Shown here in pieces: positions 1 to 12,399 of a stretch of 64,000 bases of DNA (positions within the stretch are counted from its first letter, which is position 1; each line of letters opens with the position of its first letter). The position numbers and the translations under genes are program-made. The notes beneath the pieces are model-generated. The model was not told where the DNA came from. It saw only the letters and a program-made list of their open reading frames with translations, and searched no databases. The DNA is from Sphagnum compactum (Eukaryota; Bryophyta; Sphagnopsida; Sphagnales), in NCBI GenBank assembly GCA_965153455.1, contig OZ234500.1, positions 372,001 to 436,000 of the forward strand. The letters run 5' to 3'.

Positions 1-1828
1 TACCTTAATTTCCCCACTGTCATCTGCTGCTGCAAGGAAAGTACCCTTGTGGTTCACAGCCACCTGCATTTTCCATGCAAGAGAAAATGATAATTGACCC
101 CCATTGTGTCATGCAGGCTTTGACACTCAAACAAGCCTCAACATGATCAAAATGTGCAACCTGAAAACTTTTGCTTACATCCAACCCCTAATCATTTCAA
201 AGAAAACACATTTGCATATCTCCACACCTGGCATGTCAAAGTGCCAACAAATAGGGTACCTGATTGATCTCCTCACTGTTGAAGTTGTAAGTGTGGAGCG
301 GACTGGCAGAGGGGCCCTTCACAATGCACGTGGTATGTTAACCCTCTAAATGCCTGTGGCTGTCTCCAGAATCAGGGCTCCTATGAAGTTTACCCAAAGA
401 CTCAGAAGTGTGAGATTTCCAGCACAAACACATTAATGTCTTTTGAGGAATGGGGACACAGGCTCACCCCTTTGTGTTTATACCCCCACACAAACATCTC
501 ACCAAAGACTTTCAAAAGTGGAATCTCCATGAACAAAACCTCATAGTGTGTGTAAAGCTAAATATACTATTCACTCTCACTACAGACCTCACTTCAAGGA
601 TACAGAACATGACAACACTACTTGTAAAAAAACCAAGACTATAAGAGGACTTCCACATTGAATTGTTTCACAGGTGCTGTATATTCCCTGTATTTCCATT
701 TCCAAGGTTACCACAACCTGTACAATTACAGAGAATTCAGACCATTGACAAAATCGCCAACCAAAGACACAACAGTATGGTAGCCATTACACAAGCAGAG
801 AAAGACTCACAACATACCAGGCGCAGATCCAAGCAGTAGACCTGTGCACCTGCTGCAGCATACAAAATCTCCTCTTTTCCTGAAGAACAACGATAACAAC
901 AACAAGGACAAAATGGAAATCCTATGAGTCACTGGTCATTTAATGTACAAAATGAAAAATGGCAATATCAGAGATGGAGAGACAAACCTGGCTTCAGGGA
1001 AACTGACACCACATGCTCGGAGCCAAAACATTGCAGCCTATGCAAACAAGTTTTGGTGCGTAGATCAAACACGCAGACACTTTTATCCTAGACAAACAAA
1101 GAACAAGAGCAATAAAACGCATATCAGTGTCATCCAGTATCAAGTGATTTTCAAGACCACACACATTTCAGACATCCCAAACCCCTTTCATTGCAAGGTT
1201 TTGAGTTATTCAAACTGCTTCTCAAGATTGGGTGGTGGTCAATGGAATGTGCAGATGATTAGAAAGAGGAAGAAAAACACTATCAACACTTTGATTTAGA
1301 ACACTCCCCCAGGAGAAGAAGCATGAGCGAAAATCGATATAATTGTAGAATGTTCATTGACTTCCGTGGAGGGAGTGAGTACATCCTTTCAGGTGTGGAA
1401 TTCCTAGGGCCGCATTGCTCGGGCAACTTGTTTCCCTCATTCTTCCACAGACTAACAAGAATACCCCCACTTCGTTCTCACAGCTCTTTCTCTTCATCGT
1501 TCAGTGATTACGTAACAATAATAAAACCTAGCATGCATCTCGTACAATCCAACAAGAATTTGAAGCACAGAAGAGTGTGCAAAGAGGGCCGAAAGCCCTA
1601 ACTATATACAGAAGGCAATTCGATGGAACAATTGGAGGCGGACGAGGAGGAGGAGGAAAAGGAGGGGAGTACCTCGCTGGACGTGGTAACAAGGTGTGGG
1701 GACGACACGGACGACACACAACACAAGACAGATGCGGTGTGGCCCCGAAGCTTGATCCGTGGAGTTGAATTATCCACCATGACAACAATAGCTTGATGAT
1801 CATCAGCTAGTGCAGGGGATGGAAACAC
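1..1828 (-). CDS. WDR53-like WD40-repeat protein, 5' part (partial)
   Basis: Five exons on the minus strand join in phase with GT-AG introns: 1673-1828 (start ATG at 1828), 988-1087, 818-879, 260-316 and 1-63, which runs off the left edge. They give 146 N-terminal residues. WD40 signatures are visible: a first-blade RGHTASVLCC, then SVCVFDLRTK, then ILYAAAGAQVYCLDLRL, then LHTYNFNSEEINQ followed by FLAAADDSGEIKV. The order and wording match WDR53-type proteins, single beta-propellers of about 300-400 residues. Human WDR53 is a candidate DDB1-CUL4 substrate receptor, so a ubiquitin-ligase adaptor role here is an inference from family. The gene faces away from the DHX37 helicase and shares its 0.5 kb upstream region. 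The missing C-terminal half should lie to the left of the window. Confidence 0.85.
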
Positions 1829-2333
1829 TTCGGAGGTCAGTGCAGAGGTCAGTGCGGGATTGAGAATAATAATATGACAGCTTGAAGTCGGATGCTTTTT
1901 CTACCGCATCCCTGCGACAACAACGACCAATCACAACAGCTCAAATTCCGCAACCCATCTCGATTATGATGAAGACGAGGAGCAAAGCGAAACCCGAATC
2001 ACAGAGAAGAGTTCCACTCTGGTCTCGAACCTGAAGACCAGCGAGGTGAAACCCTAACCCTAATCGCGTAGAAGAGGATCTCAGAAACCAGGATTCTAAC
2101 TAAACAGGTCCAAACCCTAATTAGGTCCTGATGCTCTTTCAGATTGATCCTATGGGTACATTATTTTTTTACGATTGGATGCGGGTGTGATTTGTTTGTG
2201 GCTCACATGGTATGGTGAGGTGGTGATATCTGGGAGTTGTCGCATTTCTGTGTTTTGGGAGTTTGCTGGCTGGTTGATTGATTGATTTTGTAGGTGCTTT
2301 CATGGCTGATTGATTTCCAGCTACCCTTGCATG
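1829..2333. promoter_or_regulatory. Divergent promoter region with telo-box motifs
   Basis: This is the roughly 500 bp between the divergent WDR53-like and DHX37 start codons. AAACCCTAA (the plant telo-box) occurs at 2049-2057, followed at once by CCCTAA to 2063, and again at 2112-2120. Just inside DHX37 intron 1, near 2470, there are further TTTAGGG repeats. Telo-boxes near transcription starts are established in plant ribosome-biogenesis and translation genes, which suits DHX37. Untranslated leaders of both genes must lie here, but I cannot place the start sites. Confidence 0.5.
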
Positions 2334-5300
2334 ATGGGCCGTGCTAAGCACGGTGCCACAGTGCCAAGCCAAGAAGACCTTAGGTATGATTTCAATGGAT
2401 CGATCTTGATGGGTTTGTTGTGAATGTAGTGATTCTTGCATAATAAAGTCATTCCTGAACTTTCCACACATGTTTAGGGTTTAGGGTTTAAGGTTTAGGT
2501 TGAGTATTTGAATAAGAACTGTGTGAAAAAGATGGAAATCTTGATTGAATTGAAGAAGAGGTGGAGTTGTTGCAGGGAAATTCCAAGTGAGTAAAGATTA
2601 CCAGTCTTTTGAGAACAAACAGAAATAGCAGTGTGATGAATGAAGGTTGAATGAGCTATAAGTTGTGGTTGCGCAGTGTCCAAAACAATGATGGGAGCAA
2701 TGTGTTTATGCTTCCTGGATCCAAGAAGAATGCCAAGAAGTTGGAAAAGAAGGTGTGTGGCCACATGCATTTGGTTCCAAGGGTTTGCTTATGTACTAAT
2801 TCAGATTCCATGTCTTAGTACTGTACGGTTATATGTCTGTTTTCTGCTGCTCTTGTGCATAAGTTGATTTTGGGTCCGGATTGCAACCCTACCATTGGCT
2901 CAGGAGAAGCAGCAACAGCAGCACCTGCAGGACAAGAAGAAACAAAGCAAGGGACTGCAGCGAAAACTTCGCAGGCTGCAGGTTGGGCATTCGAGACATT
3001 CTCTCTTCTTGTGCTTGCTCTTTACTTCATCTGTTCAACATGGGGGGTATGTCAGTATGTGGTGTTGAGATTGATGTTGAATTGCAAATTCATGATGTTT
3101 ATGATATTGCCCAAGGCCCCTGGGATCCATAGAATCTCCCAGCTAGATTTTGGAGCTAAGGTCTATTGGTGAGATTTTGCAGGAGGAAAAGGAGAAGCAG
3201 GAGATGCGTGTTCAGGTCATAGAGACTCTGGAGTATCCTTTCCTATGTCTCTGTGTCCTCAAAGAATCATTCTTGAGCATTCTCTGTGTAGTTTCTCTCT
3301 TCCTTTCTCTCTTTCTGTGCTTGGTGAGTTTTTGAGTTTTCTTCTTTTGTGTTTTTGTTTCTTTTCTGTCTCCTTGGTCATGTCCTTTTCTGGTATGTTT
3401 TTGTTGAGCTAGCCTGTATCATGGCCAATTCTTCCTATTACTACTGTTCTTGTGACAGAAACTCACATATATTGGTTAATGTAAGACATTGACCTCCACC
3501 CAGTTCCAGGAGCTTGAAGTTAGTGGGGATGTCATGGTTGCTGTCAGAGGCCACTGGACATGCTTGGGACTGTTGCTGTTGTTCAGACCACTTGTCATTT
3601 TATTTTTTGGGCATTCAGTCTCCCTCTTTTTCCTGTTCACTGATAATTTGTTGGATCTGATACCCAAACCTTGTAGGGTCATCTCTCAGTTCTACGAGAT
3701 TTTAGGGTTTAGGACTTCAGCACATTAACAAGATTTCATCATGTTGGGGTTTTGTTGCTATTTAAGGAAAAGTGTATGCAGAAAGTTAGTAACCCAAGGA
3801 AAACCAGTTCAGTTTCACTCAAACATGAAACTCAGTTTGTTCACAAGAGTGTGGTTGACTATGCTTCGTGCTGCAGTTTGCAAAATTTGGACATTGTCTA
3901 CTGTGAATGACATATTGGCACGCAAATTGCAATCCTTGATTTACACTATGTAACAGAAAACACAAGCTGGCTGATGATGCATTTGCTCTGCTGCATTCAT
4001 CAGGCACCCTTGGACAGGTGAGGTCTTTCTCATCAAATTGATGATGTGACCTGCAAGCTCAAATCACAGAACATTGACTGGGAATTTCCAAACTTCTGGG
4101 AGGGTCAATTCACTTAGCCTGCAGTTGTGGACCTGGCTTGTTGTAGCAAATGTGCTATTTGGACAATTGTGTTGTTGACACGTTTGTGTTCTTCTGTGCA
4201 GGAAGAGACAATGCGACAGAAGCTTCAACGAGCAATGAATTACAAGCGAGCTGGTCTCCAACTTCCATCTGATATCCCGCTTCTTCGCCAGAGGGCTGGC
4301 TTTGACAGTGCTGAAGAACTTGTGAGGGACCAAGATGATGCTATGAGAGAAGAATCTGTGCTGCACACAACACACTCATGTAGCATGATTATGACTAAGT
4401 CCTTGAGCTCAAGTCAAGAAGGGTTTTTGGCCTCTCAACATGGACCTTTTCCAACTACCAGAAGAGCTACCAGTTCTCCAATGCCAAGCAGGAATGAGGG
4501 AACACATATGGTTTCTTCATGTGAGAAGATGGAAGGGAAAGGCTTGGGTAATGTGCAAGAATCAGGGTGTCTGCAAGAGAGTGCTCAACAGATGGAACAT
4601 AGTGAAGAGAGGAAACAAGATTCTGCTGGTGTTGCTCCTTTTGTTGGCTCTGTGATTCCTCTGGAACATAAGGTCGAAGCAATGGTAACTTCACCTGGAG
4701 GTTCATGTGAGAATCACAACAAGGTTTTTGAGGGTCCAAAACAGAAGCAAAGGAAGAAAAAGAGGAAGAGGAAAAGCATTTTACCTGACAGCCAAGGCAC
4801 AGACAGTGATGCCAATAATAGTGCTGAAAGAACAATTGAGGAGATGAAGAAGAGGAAAATTCATACTTCTGAGAGGATGGGACAAAGTATTGATCATGAG
4901 TTTCCAGAAGTTACGGTAGACAAAAATGTTGAGATGGTGTCTTCTGGAAAGGAAGAAATTGCAGTAGCATTGCCAAATCAGGATGATACTGCGTTGCGCA
5001 AGCTAGTAGTTAGTGTAACAAGGCCAGATGATGTTGAAAAGAGCCGTGAAAAGCTGCCGATAGTAATGATGGAGCAGGAGATTATGGAGACCATCACTGA
5101 AAATGATGTTGTCATTGTGTGTGGCGAAACAGGGTGTGGTAAAACAACACAGGTCCCGCAGGTACACATAATAGAAACCATTTCATCTTTGGATTCCTTC
5201 TTGCAGTTTGAACCTACAAGCATCCACGAATTGAAAGGTTGGGCGATTGGACTTCAAATTGTCTTGCGACTCATATCCTATTGCCAGAAAGGAAGAGATC

Positions 5301-8300
5301 CATCCATACATTTTTGTCATATTGGCAGTCTCCAGCTGTATCAAAATTTGCAGGGTCAAGTTTTTGAAATGCAGCACCCTGCATCTTGACTAACATTGTG
5401 CAGCTATTGTGAATTGCCAGTTTCTCTTTGAGGCAGGCTATGGATCATGCCAAAGTAAGGAGAAGTCAGGGGTTATAGGTGTGACGCAGCCCCGTCGTGT
5501 GGCTGTGTTGGCAACAGCCAAGCGAGTAGCTTACGAAATGAATGTTGAGTTGGGGCAAGAAGTTGGGTTTCAAGTGCGACATGACCGCAAGATTGGAGAC
5601 AAAAGTTGCATCAAGTTCATGACTGATGGTATTCTCCTGCGTGAAGTTCAGGTATGTTTCAATGAAATCAATGGGAAGACATGGGATGTGTCTAATCTCA
5701 TAAAGGGACTGCAGTGGCTTGAATTTGTGCCCCCAGTTAGGCAACTGGGTTCTGTAACCTCCCATAGGGTGTGTCTATGGGATTGAGTAAAGGAGAGGAA
5801 AGCTGGGAACTGGCAAAGGGACAGTGTTTGCAGTGCAGATTTGGGGAGGTTAATGTGGATTGCACCATGGACAGAAAGAAGACAATTGTATTGGAACTAG
5901 GCTGCCAGATACTACTATCATATCATATCAAATTGTGTCTTTTGGCTTGAGATTAGTTTCCTTTCTATCCCATGTGATTAGATAAATGTTGTGGAGTGCT
6001 ATTCTAGTGGGAGTATTGGGTTCCGTAAGGTAGGTCATGAGCTTCTTACCAGAAGCCTAGCTGCTCATCTCAGCTGATACAGGGGTTCTGTGGAGGTTGG
6101 GCAGGCAGATTTCTTACTTTCAAAGTACTCAGTGATAGTGCTGGATGAGGCCCATGAGAGGAGCCTCAACACTGACATTCTCATAGGGATGCTGTCTCGC
6201 ATACTTCCACTTCGCAAGGTACTTCCAGATCTCAAGGGAATTGATGAATGTGTGGGAATTTTAGTGGAGGGTTTTGTTGGTCTTACCAGGAACAGTTTTG
6301 TTAGATGGCAGGCATAGGCCACAAAGAGAGTAAATGGCTTTGCCAGAGGGTCAATGCACATAGGGACTTCCAGGGGCATGAGACAATGTGATACATCTGT
6401 GTTACAGAAGATGGTCATGCCCTGGGTTCTGGTGTAAGTTGTGCAGATAGCAGAAGGGGCATTTCTCTACCAATTTTAGCAAAGTTATGTTTGATATTGG
6501 TCGTTGTTGTCCCAACACTTATTTGTGTTGTGAAGCTTTGCAAGATTTGGGGTGTAGCCTAGGTTGACGACTTTGACCTGTAAAGTTCTTGTTCTATGAG
6601 TTCATCATCTCTTTGTCTATTCTCTTCCTCCTGAGTTTCAATGAGACTGACAGAAACTCAGTACATTGGTCAATGTTGAATCTCCACCCATTGCCAAGAG
6701 CTGATGAAGTCAGCAGGGATGTTGTGGTAGGTGGTCAATACCAAATGTGTTGCTGTTGGAGATCCCTGAACATGCATATGACTCTTGCTGTTGTTCAAAC
6801 TGCTCCTCACTTTTGTTTTTGATCTGGTTTCGTCTTTTCTTTATGGTCGGATATCCTCTTTTTCATGCTTGCTGATTGGTGGTTGTCACATTGTCAGATC
6901 TCTAACATGTATAGTCTCATTATTGGATCATCTCTCAATTCTATTGACTGAAATTATGAGTATGAAGAAATTTTCAGTGCATATATATTGGATAAAGGAG
7001 TTCAGGATTTCATTGCAGAGTCCTTAGTATTCTGGCTTCTGTTCAAAGCTAATAAAATTCTGTGTGCTTTCATAACAGCATGAGAGTATCCTCATGCTGT
7101 TGAGCTTGTTTTGGCACTGATCAACAGATGAATTTATTGGTACTGGATCTTATGTGCACTTACAGTATGTCTGTTTCTTAGATGTTGCAAGTACACCTGC
7201 TAAATGTTTTTGCAGTTGTCATGAAGCTGATTTTGGTTCTTGGTTCTGTTGCTGTGTACCAAATTGTTTGCATTTTCTCTGTTCCTATGGTCTCTAGGGG
7301 TTTCTACCTCAGTATCCTGTACTGGAGTTTTTTACACATAAGCTGTGCTGTGTTTTTTTTCCTGGGAAACAGAGCATGTATGAAGAGTACTGCAGATTAC
7401 AGCAACAACTGAGGCTAGAAGGTGCTTCAGGTAGTCCTTCTGCACCAGCTATTAATCCTCTGAAGCTGGTGATCATGAGTGCAACCCTGCGTGTTGAGGA
7501 CTTCACTTCCAACTCAAAGATGTTTCCATGCCCCCCACCTGTAGTCCAGGTGCCAGCACGGCAGTTCCCAGTTACAGTGCACTTCAGTAAAAAGACAGAG
7601 CTTCTTGATTACATTGGCTGTGCTGAAAAGAAAGTATGTGCAATTCACCGGAAACTGCCAGGAGGGGGCATTTTGGTCTTTTTGACAGGGCAGAGGGAGG
7701 TAGAACTCTTGTGCCGGAGGCTTCGCAAGGCTTTTCTACCACGGAAAGGAACTGCACATACTAAGGTGAGTTCGTGTATTGCATATTTCCTGATTTTCAA
7801 CATCAGCCCATCACATCCTGTTGTCAGCAAAGGCATGTGCATGATGGGGAGCTCGTGGTGAATGTGAAGGCAATACAAGGAGACATGATAAGTGACATGA
7901 ATGGCCAAGATGCTAACCTGGATGCTATCACTCAGGCGATAGATGGAAATGCAGATAGGATCTCAGGTTTGTTTATTCTTCTCCTCTTTTAGAATAGAAC
8001 AGGACCTCAGAGGTCAAGGATGAGCAGGTCAGAAGTGAATATGTTTATTTGGTGGGTCACTGTTCAAATAGAGCAAATTTGTTGCTCTATTTGAACAGTG
8101 AAGGTTACAGTTGAAAGATTAGGCTGGCCTCAGTTAGAATCAGATCTGTTTCTTGGAGTTTCTGTCTAGTCTCTGTCAGTATTGGTAATCACAATGCATA
8201 GAGTTCACCAGTGACTTCACCTTCCTCCATCTAGCATAATGATTTTGAAGTTCTTGTGGGGGAAGTCCTCATGTGTCATGTTTGGTGCAGGAGATGCAGA

Positions 8301-11300
8301 AGCACTTACTGATGCGCTCGGCTTTCCTGAAATTGAGTCGCATCTTGAAATGGAGGCTGACTGGGGGACTCCAGAGAGTGACAATGAAGATCTCTCTGTA
8401 CATGGTGATGATGATCCTCTTAGTGATAGTGATGAAGATGATGCTGTGGATCTTGAAACATCAGCTGTCATCCACCAAGACACAACCAAAAGTTTAGTGG
8501 ATGCGGTTGAGCCCAACACAAACTCCCAACCTGGACCTCTGCATGTACTGCCTTTGTATGCAATGCTTCCAGCTGCAGCACAGTTACAAGTTTTTTCAAA
8601 GATTCCAGAAGGAGCACGCCTGGTAGTAGTTGCCACCAATGTGGCAGAGACTTCCATCACAATTCCTGGCATCAGGTATGATGGATCATCCACAGTTTTG
8701 CCATCAGATAGGTTTGCCAGAGATTTATGTGAATAGGAAGGTGAAGCAAGCACCTGAAATTTTCCATTCTCCATTCAGTCAAAAAATCTAGCTGTTTTCT
8801 TTTGTTGTTGTGCAGTCCTCTTCTCTTTGCTCTGCAGGTTTTTCCTTCCCTTTTTGTCATGCTAGCAAGTAACAGGGTACTGTCTTTGTGTTACTCTCAG
8901 AAATTGACAGAAACTTGGTACACTTGGGTGCTACTTGACATCATGACTTAGTCTTCAATGCAAACCCAGGCTAAAGATTTTTGTATGATGGTTTGGCCTC
9001 AGTTTTGAGCATACTTATATACACCCACTTGCTCAGAGTGTACACTGAGTGCAAGGATATGACTGCACTCATCCATAATGTTTGTTTTCATTTGGTGAAA
9101 ACTGAAACTTCAGTTAGCTTACATGTTTTGGTGAAGTTTCTCACTGCAATCACTTTGCTATATGTGTGTCCTGAATTAATACATTCCCACTTTGGGACAT
9201 TATGGTGGCTTGTCACTACCAATTTCCATGGTTCCTAGATTTTTTATGTGCCATATGTTCATATGTTCAAAGCAGACCTGTTGTTTTTTTGGTTTAGGGT
9301 ACTCTGTACTCAATGTCACAGCAGAAATTTAACAAGGTTATCTGAATACTATCGCTGTTCACTAAAACACTGTTGATAGTGCTGATTTGTGTCTGCCAAG
9401 AGCAGGTATGTTGTAGATGCTGGGCGGTCCAAGGAGAGGGATTTTGATCGAGCAAATGGAGTTTCAAAATATGAGGTGTGTTGGATTAGTAAGGCTTCAG
9501 CAAATCAGCGTGCTGGGAGGGCTGGTCGCACAGGCCCAGGCCATTGCTATCGTCTTTACTCATCCGCAATCTACAACAACACATTTCCACAGTTCGCACC
9601 TCCTGAAATTAGTAGGGTCCCTATTGAGGGTGTTGTGTTACTCATGAAACGAATGGGCATCAACAAGGTCCCTCTTGTTCTCCTTGTGAATTGATTTGAT
9701 CTGGTTATGTTTGGTAAGACAGAATTTATGGGTGCTTCAATGCTTTCTTTAATGGACTTGTTTAGACAAAAACCTAAGGGATGAACTTTGGTTTGAAATT
9801 AGGTGGTAAACTTCCCATTCCCAACTGCACCAGAGCCAGCAGCTCTCATCGAGGCAGAGAAATGCCTGCATGCACTCTTTGCTTTAGACTCAGATACAGG
9901 GATGCTAACTCCAACTGGCCAAGCTATGGCAGTGTATCCGATCAGCCCCCGCCATGCACGCATGCTGCTAGCTGCTCTACATGCTGCACAGGACATGGAG
10001 GGCAAGGGAGACAGGAAAGGTGCAAGAGTGGTTGCAGCCTTTGCAGTAGCAGCAGCTGCTGCAATGAGCCTTGAAAATCCCTTTCTCAGAGAAATAGGCA
10101 TTGGTGAGGAGGATGCATTATCATCTACCTTGACTCAAGCTGGAGGTAACACCACAAAAAAAGGATCTGCAGCCAGCAGCAAAGACACAAATGCCATGAG
10201 ACAAATTACCAAGGAAGCTGAATTGGAATCTGGTGATGGGGTTAAATTGTCAAAAGGAGAGGATGAAGACTGGACCGAGGCAGACAAGGTAAGAAGAAAA
10301 CAGAGACGTGCAGCAGCAAACAGAGCCCACAGTAGATTTCGAAATGTTCACAGTGATCCATTGAGCATTGTGAATGCCTTGTGGGCTTATGAAAAGGCCG
10401 AAAATCGAGACAAGTTTAGTGAGCTCCACTATCTTCATGCAAAGACGATGCAAGAGATGGCAAATTTACGCCAACAGTTGTCAAAACTTGTGATTCAGCA
10501 TGGCTGTGATGCTGAAGCCCAGTTGATTGGCAAGATTGACGATCAGAGGGCATCTCATTTGACCAAAGATTTCCTTGTGGAAAGTGCAAAGACTTGGCAA
10601 GACCTGGACAACCACACATTAAGCCAGGAGCAAGAGACAGTTCTTCAGCAAGCCATTTGTGCAGGCTGGGCTGACCGAGTTTCCCGCCGGTTAAGTGCTC
10701 AGGAACGAGCACAGCAAGCTGATGGGAAACACCGAAAAGCCATCAGGTCTGCTTCTACCAACATTGATTGCCTTTTTTCTTTCTTCCCTTAAGGTTAGGG
10801 CAGAAAAGGTCCAGACTGTTTTCTCTCACCAAGATGTTTAAATGCTTCATAACTTTTGTTTGAGCTGTATCTTTCTGCAGATATCAAGCATGTGCTGTGG
10901 AAGAATTGGTCTATCTTCATCCATCATCAGCAGTTGCTAAAGAGGCTCCTGAATTTGTAGTGTACAACGAAATTATTACAGGAAATAGGCCGTACATGTG
11001 GGGTGTGACAGGTGTGGATGCACGATGGCTTGTATCACATGCCACCCCACTTTGCACTTTCTCAAAGCCACTGGCAGATCCACCTCCTTGGTATGACTCA
11101 TGTGGTGACCAAGTCATGTGTTGGGTTTCTCCAAGCTTCGGCCCCCATCTATGGGAGCTTCCATCCCATGCTTTCCCAATGAAGAGAAGCAAGATCCGAG
11201 TTGCACTCTTTGCTTCTGCTTTATTGCAAGGCAAGGTATTTCCATCACTAGGTAACCTGCTGCCCTTTCTAGCTGCCGACCCTAGCATTATCTATAAGCC

Positions 11301-11553
11301 TGAATCAATGGGTCAACCCCGGGTGGGTGAGCTTTTGCATAAGCTTGGGGCAGGGTTGAACGCCATTGACTCACGCAGCGAGCTTGCATCTGCTTGGGCA
11401 CAAGATTCAACATTTCTCTATTCTGAAATTTTGGCATGGGTTCAAAAACGTTATCAATCAAAACTGCAAGATGTGTGGCACTGTGCTCAGCAAGAAGCCA
11501 AGATGGATGTCACTGAGCTTTATGGTAGCAGGAAGAGAAAAATACAGGTCTGA
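2334..11553 (+). CDS. DHX37: DEAH-box RNA helicase, DHX37/Dhr1 type (18S rRNA processing)
   Basis: Fourteen exons: 2334-2383, 2677-2752, 2904-2981, 3183-3232, 3957-4017, 4202-5161, 5421-5651, 6105-6218, 7373-7765, 7828-7966, 8291-8675, 9406-9667, 9803-10746, 10881-11553. All junctions are GT-AG and in phase, giving 1471 aa. An in-frame ATG also lies at 2331. Helicase motifs in order: I GETGCGKT (413-420), Ia TQPRRVA, II DEAH (516-519), III SAT (576-578), then [12 protein letters not shown], and [10 protein letters not shown] (880-887). A winged-helix/HA2-like region and an OB-fold-like end with [18 protein letters not shown] follow. The N-terminus keeps the family's [11 protein letters not shown] and [13 protein letters not shown] stretches. 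Yeast Dhr1 releases U3 snoRNA from pre-40S particles in the nucleolus, and the same role is inferred here. The protein is longer than human DHX37 (about 1157 aa), mainly through an acidic and basic low-complexity stretch in exon 6 and one in exon 13. Confidence 0.93.
3453..3710. repeat. Intronic dispersed repeat, copy A
   Basis: This stretch of DHX37 intron 4 begins GACAGAAACTCA and is clearly similar, with small indels, to 6647-6955 in intron 8. Shared landmarks in the same order are CTCCACCCA, AGGGATGT or GGGGATGT, TTGCTGTTGTTCA and TCATCTCTCA. A short third match begins near 8903 (GACAGAAACTTGG). No coding potential is visible. It is probably a short transposon-derived repeat. Confidence 0.6.
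6647..6955. repeat. Intronic dispersed repeat, copy B
   Basis: This is the second copy of the intronic repeat described at 3453-3710, in the same orientation, within the long intron 8 of the DHX37 gene. The copies have diverged substantially, so the duplication is not recent. No target-site duplication or terminal inverted repeat is evident. Confidence 0.6.
8058..8100. repeat. Perfect 19-bp inverted repeat, 5-nt loop
   Basis: Arms 8058-8076 and 8082-8100 are exact reverse complements, with ATTTG as the loop. It lies in DHX37 intron 10, so the pre-mRNA would carry a stable hairpin. It may be the stem of a degraded miniature transposon. Confidence 0.85.
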
Positions 11554-11810
11554 ATGAATGTTAATGTTCAGTGAGAAAGCCAAGATTGATGTAACTGAGC
11601 TCTATGGTAGAAACAAGAGGAAAAAGAAGACTGAGCTCTAATGTAGCAAGAAGAGGAAAACATAGGTCTGAATGTTAGGTGCAGCAAGAAAGCCCAGATG
11701 AATGTCATTGAGTTTTACAGTAGCAAAGAAGAAACCCATGGGTCTCAATGTTTAATGCCCAGTGAGAAGCGAAGATGGATGTCATTGAGCTATTTGAGAT
11801 GAAAACATAT
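11490..11810 (+). repeat. Decayed tandem copies of the DHX37 3' coding end
   Basis: The last coding segment (encoding [17 protein letters not shown] and stop) is followed by about four degenerate direct copies. They start near 11571, 11628, 11686 and 11758. Each still shows recognisable pieces such as AGATGGATGTCATTGAGC, GAGCTCTATGGTAG and AGGTCTGAATG. The copies lie after the stop at 11551-11553, so they would be 3' UTR sequence. Confidence 0.8.
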
Positions 11811-12109
11811 GTATATCTGGCCTTCAAAAAGGAAATGAGATGCAGTGCAAGACGGAACACATTGGACATCACTACTGAGCAACTGGGTTGGCTCCAGTGC
11901 AGCAGAATATTTACTAAAACTTGGGATCTATTTTGTTGGTTTTGTACCATTAGCTGTCTGTAGGCTAAGACAAATCCTGTGTGTTTCAAATGTAGGCTAT
12001 TCTTTAACCTATTGAGCTAATGTCTCATGTTCAGCAAGTTTCAACCAGTGTTGATCTCAGACTGACTGGCCAACAAGTTTAACATACTAGCCTGGTCCTG
12101 GTTTTGTGT

Positions 12110-12232
12110 ACTCTTTAAAATGTTCATACCAGCATAGTCCTAGAATTGGGTACTTTGGAAACTTTCTTACCAGCCTCGTCCTGATATTGGGCACTTTGGA
12201 AACTTTCTTACCAGCCTTGTCCTGATATTGGG
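12110..12232. repeat. Short tandem repeat, ~41-bp unit
   Basis: About three copies carry a CTTTCTTACCAGCC core. The last two are nearly identical, with CCTGATATTGG at 12180 and 12221 (41-bp spacing). The surrounding 11.8-12.4 kb shows no supported gene. Confidence 0.6.
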
Positions 12233-12399
12233 TCCAAGACTGGGTTTTAGTTGACATGTTGCAGGAATGATCTGGTATTGAAGCTGGTATGAGGTAAATA
12301 TATACCTGATATTACTGCAGGTCCCTAGCAGATTGGTATAAAACTGGTACAAGGCTGGTATTTCCTCTGATCGTACCAATCTGGGAGGTTCTTTGCTAT

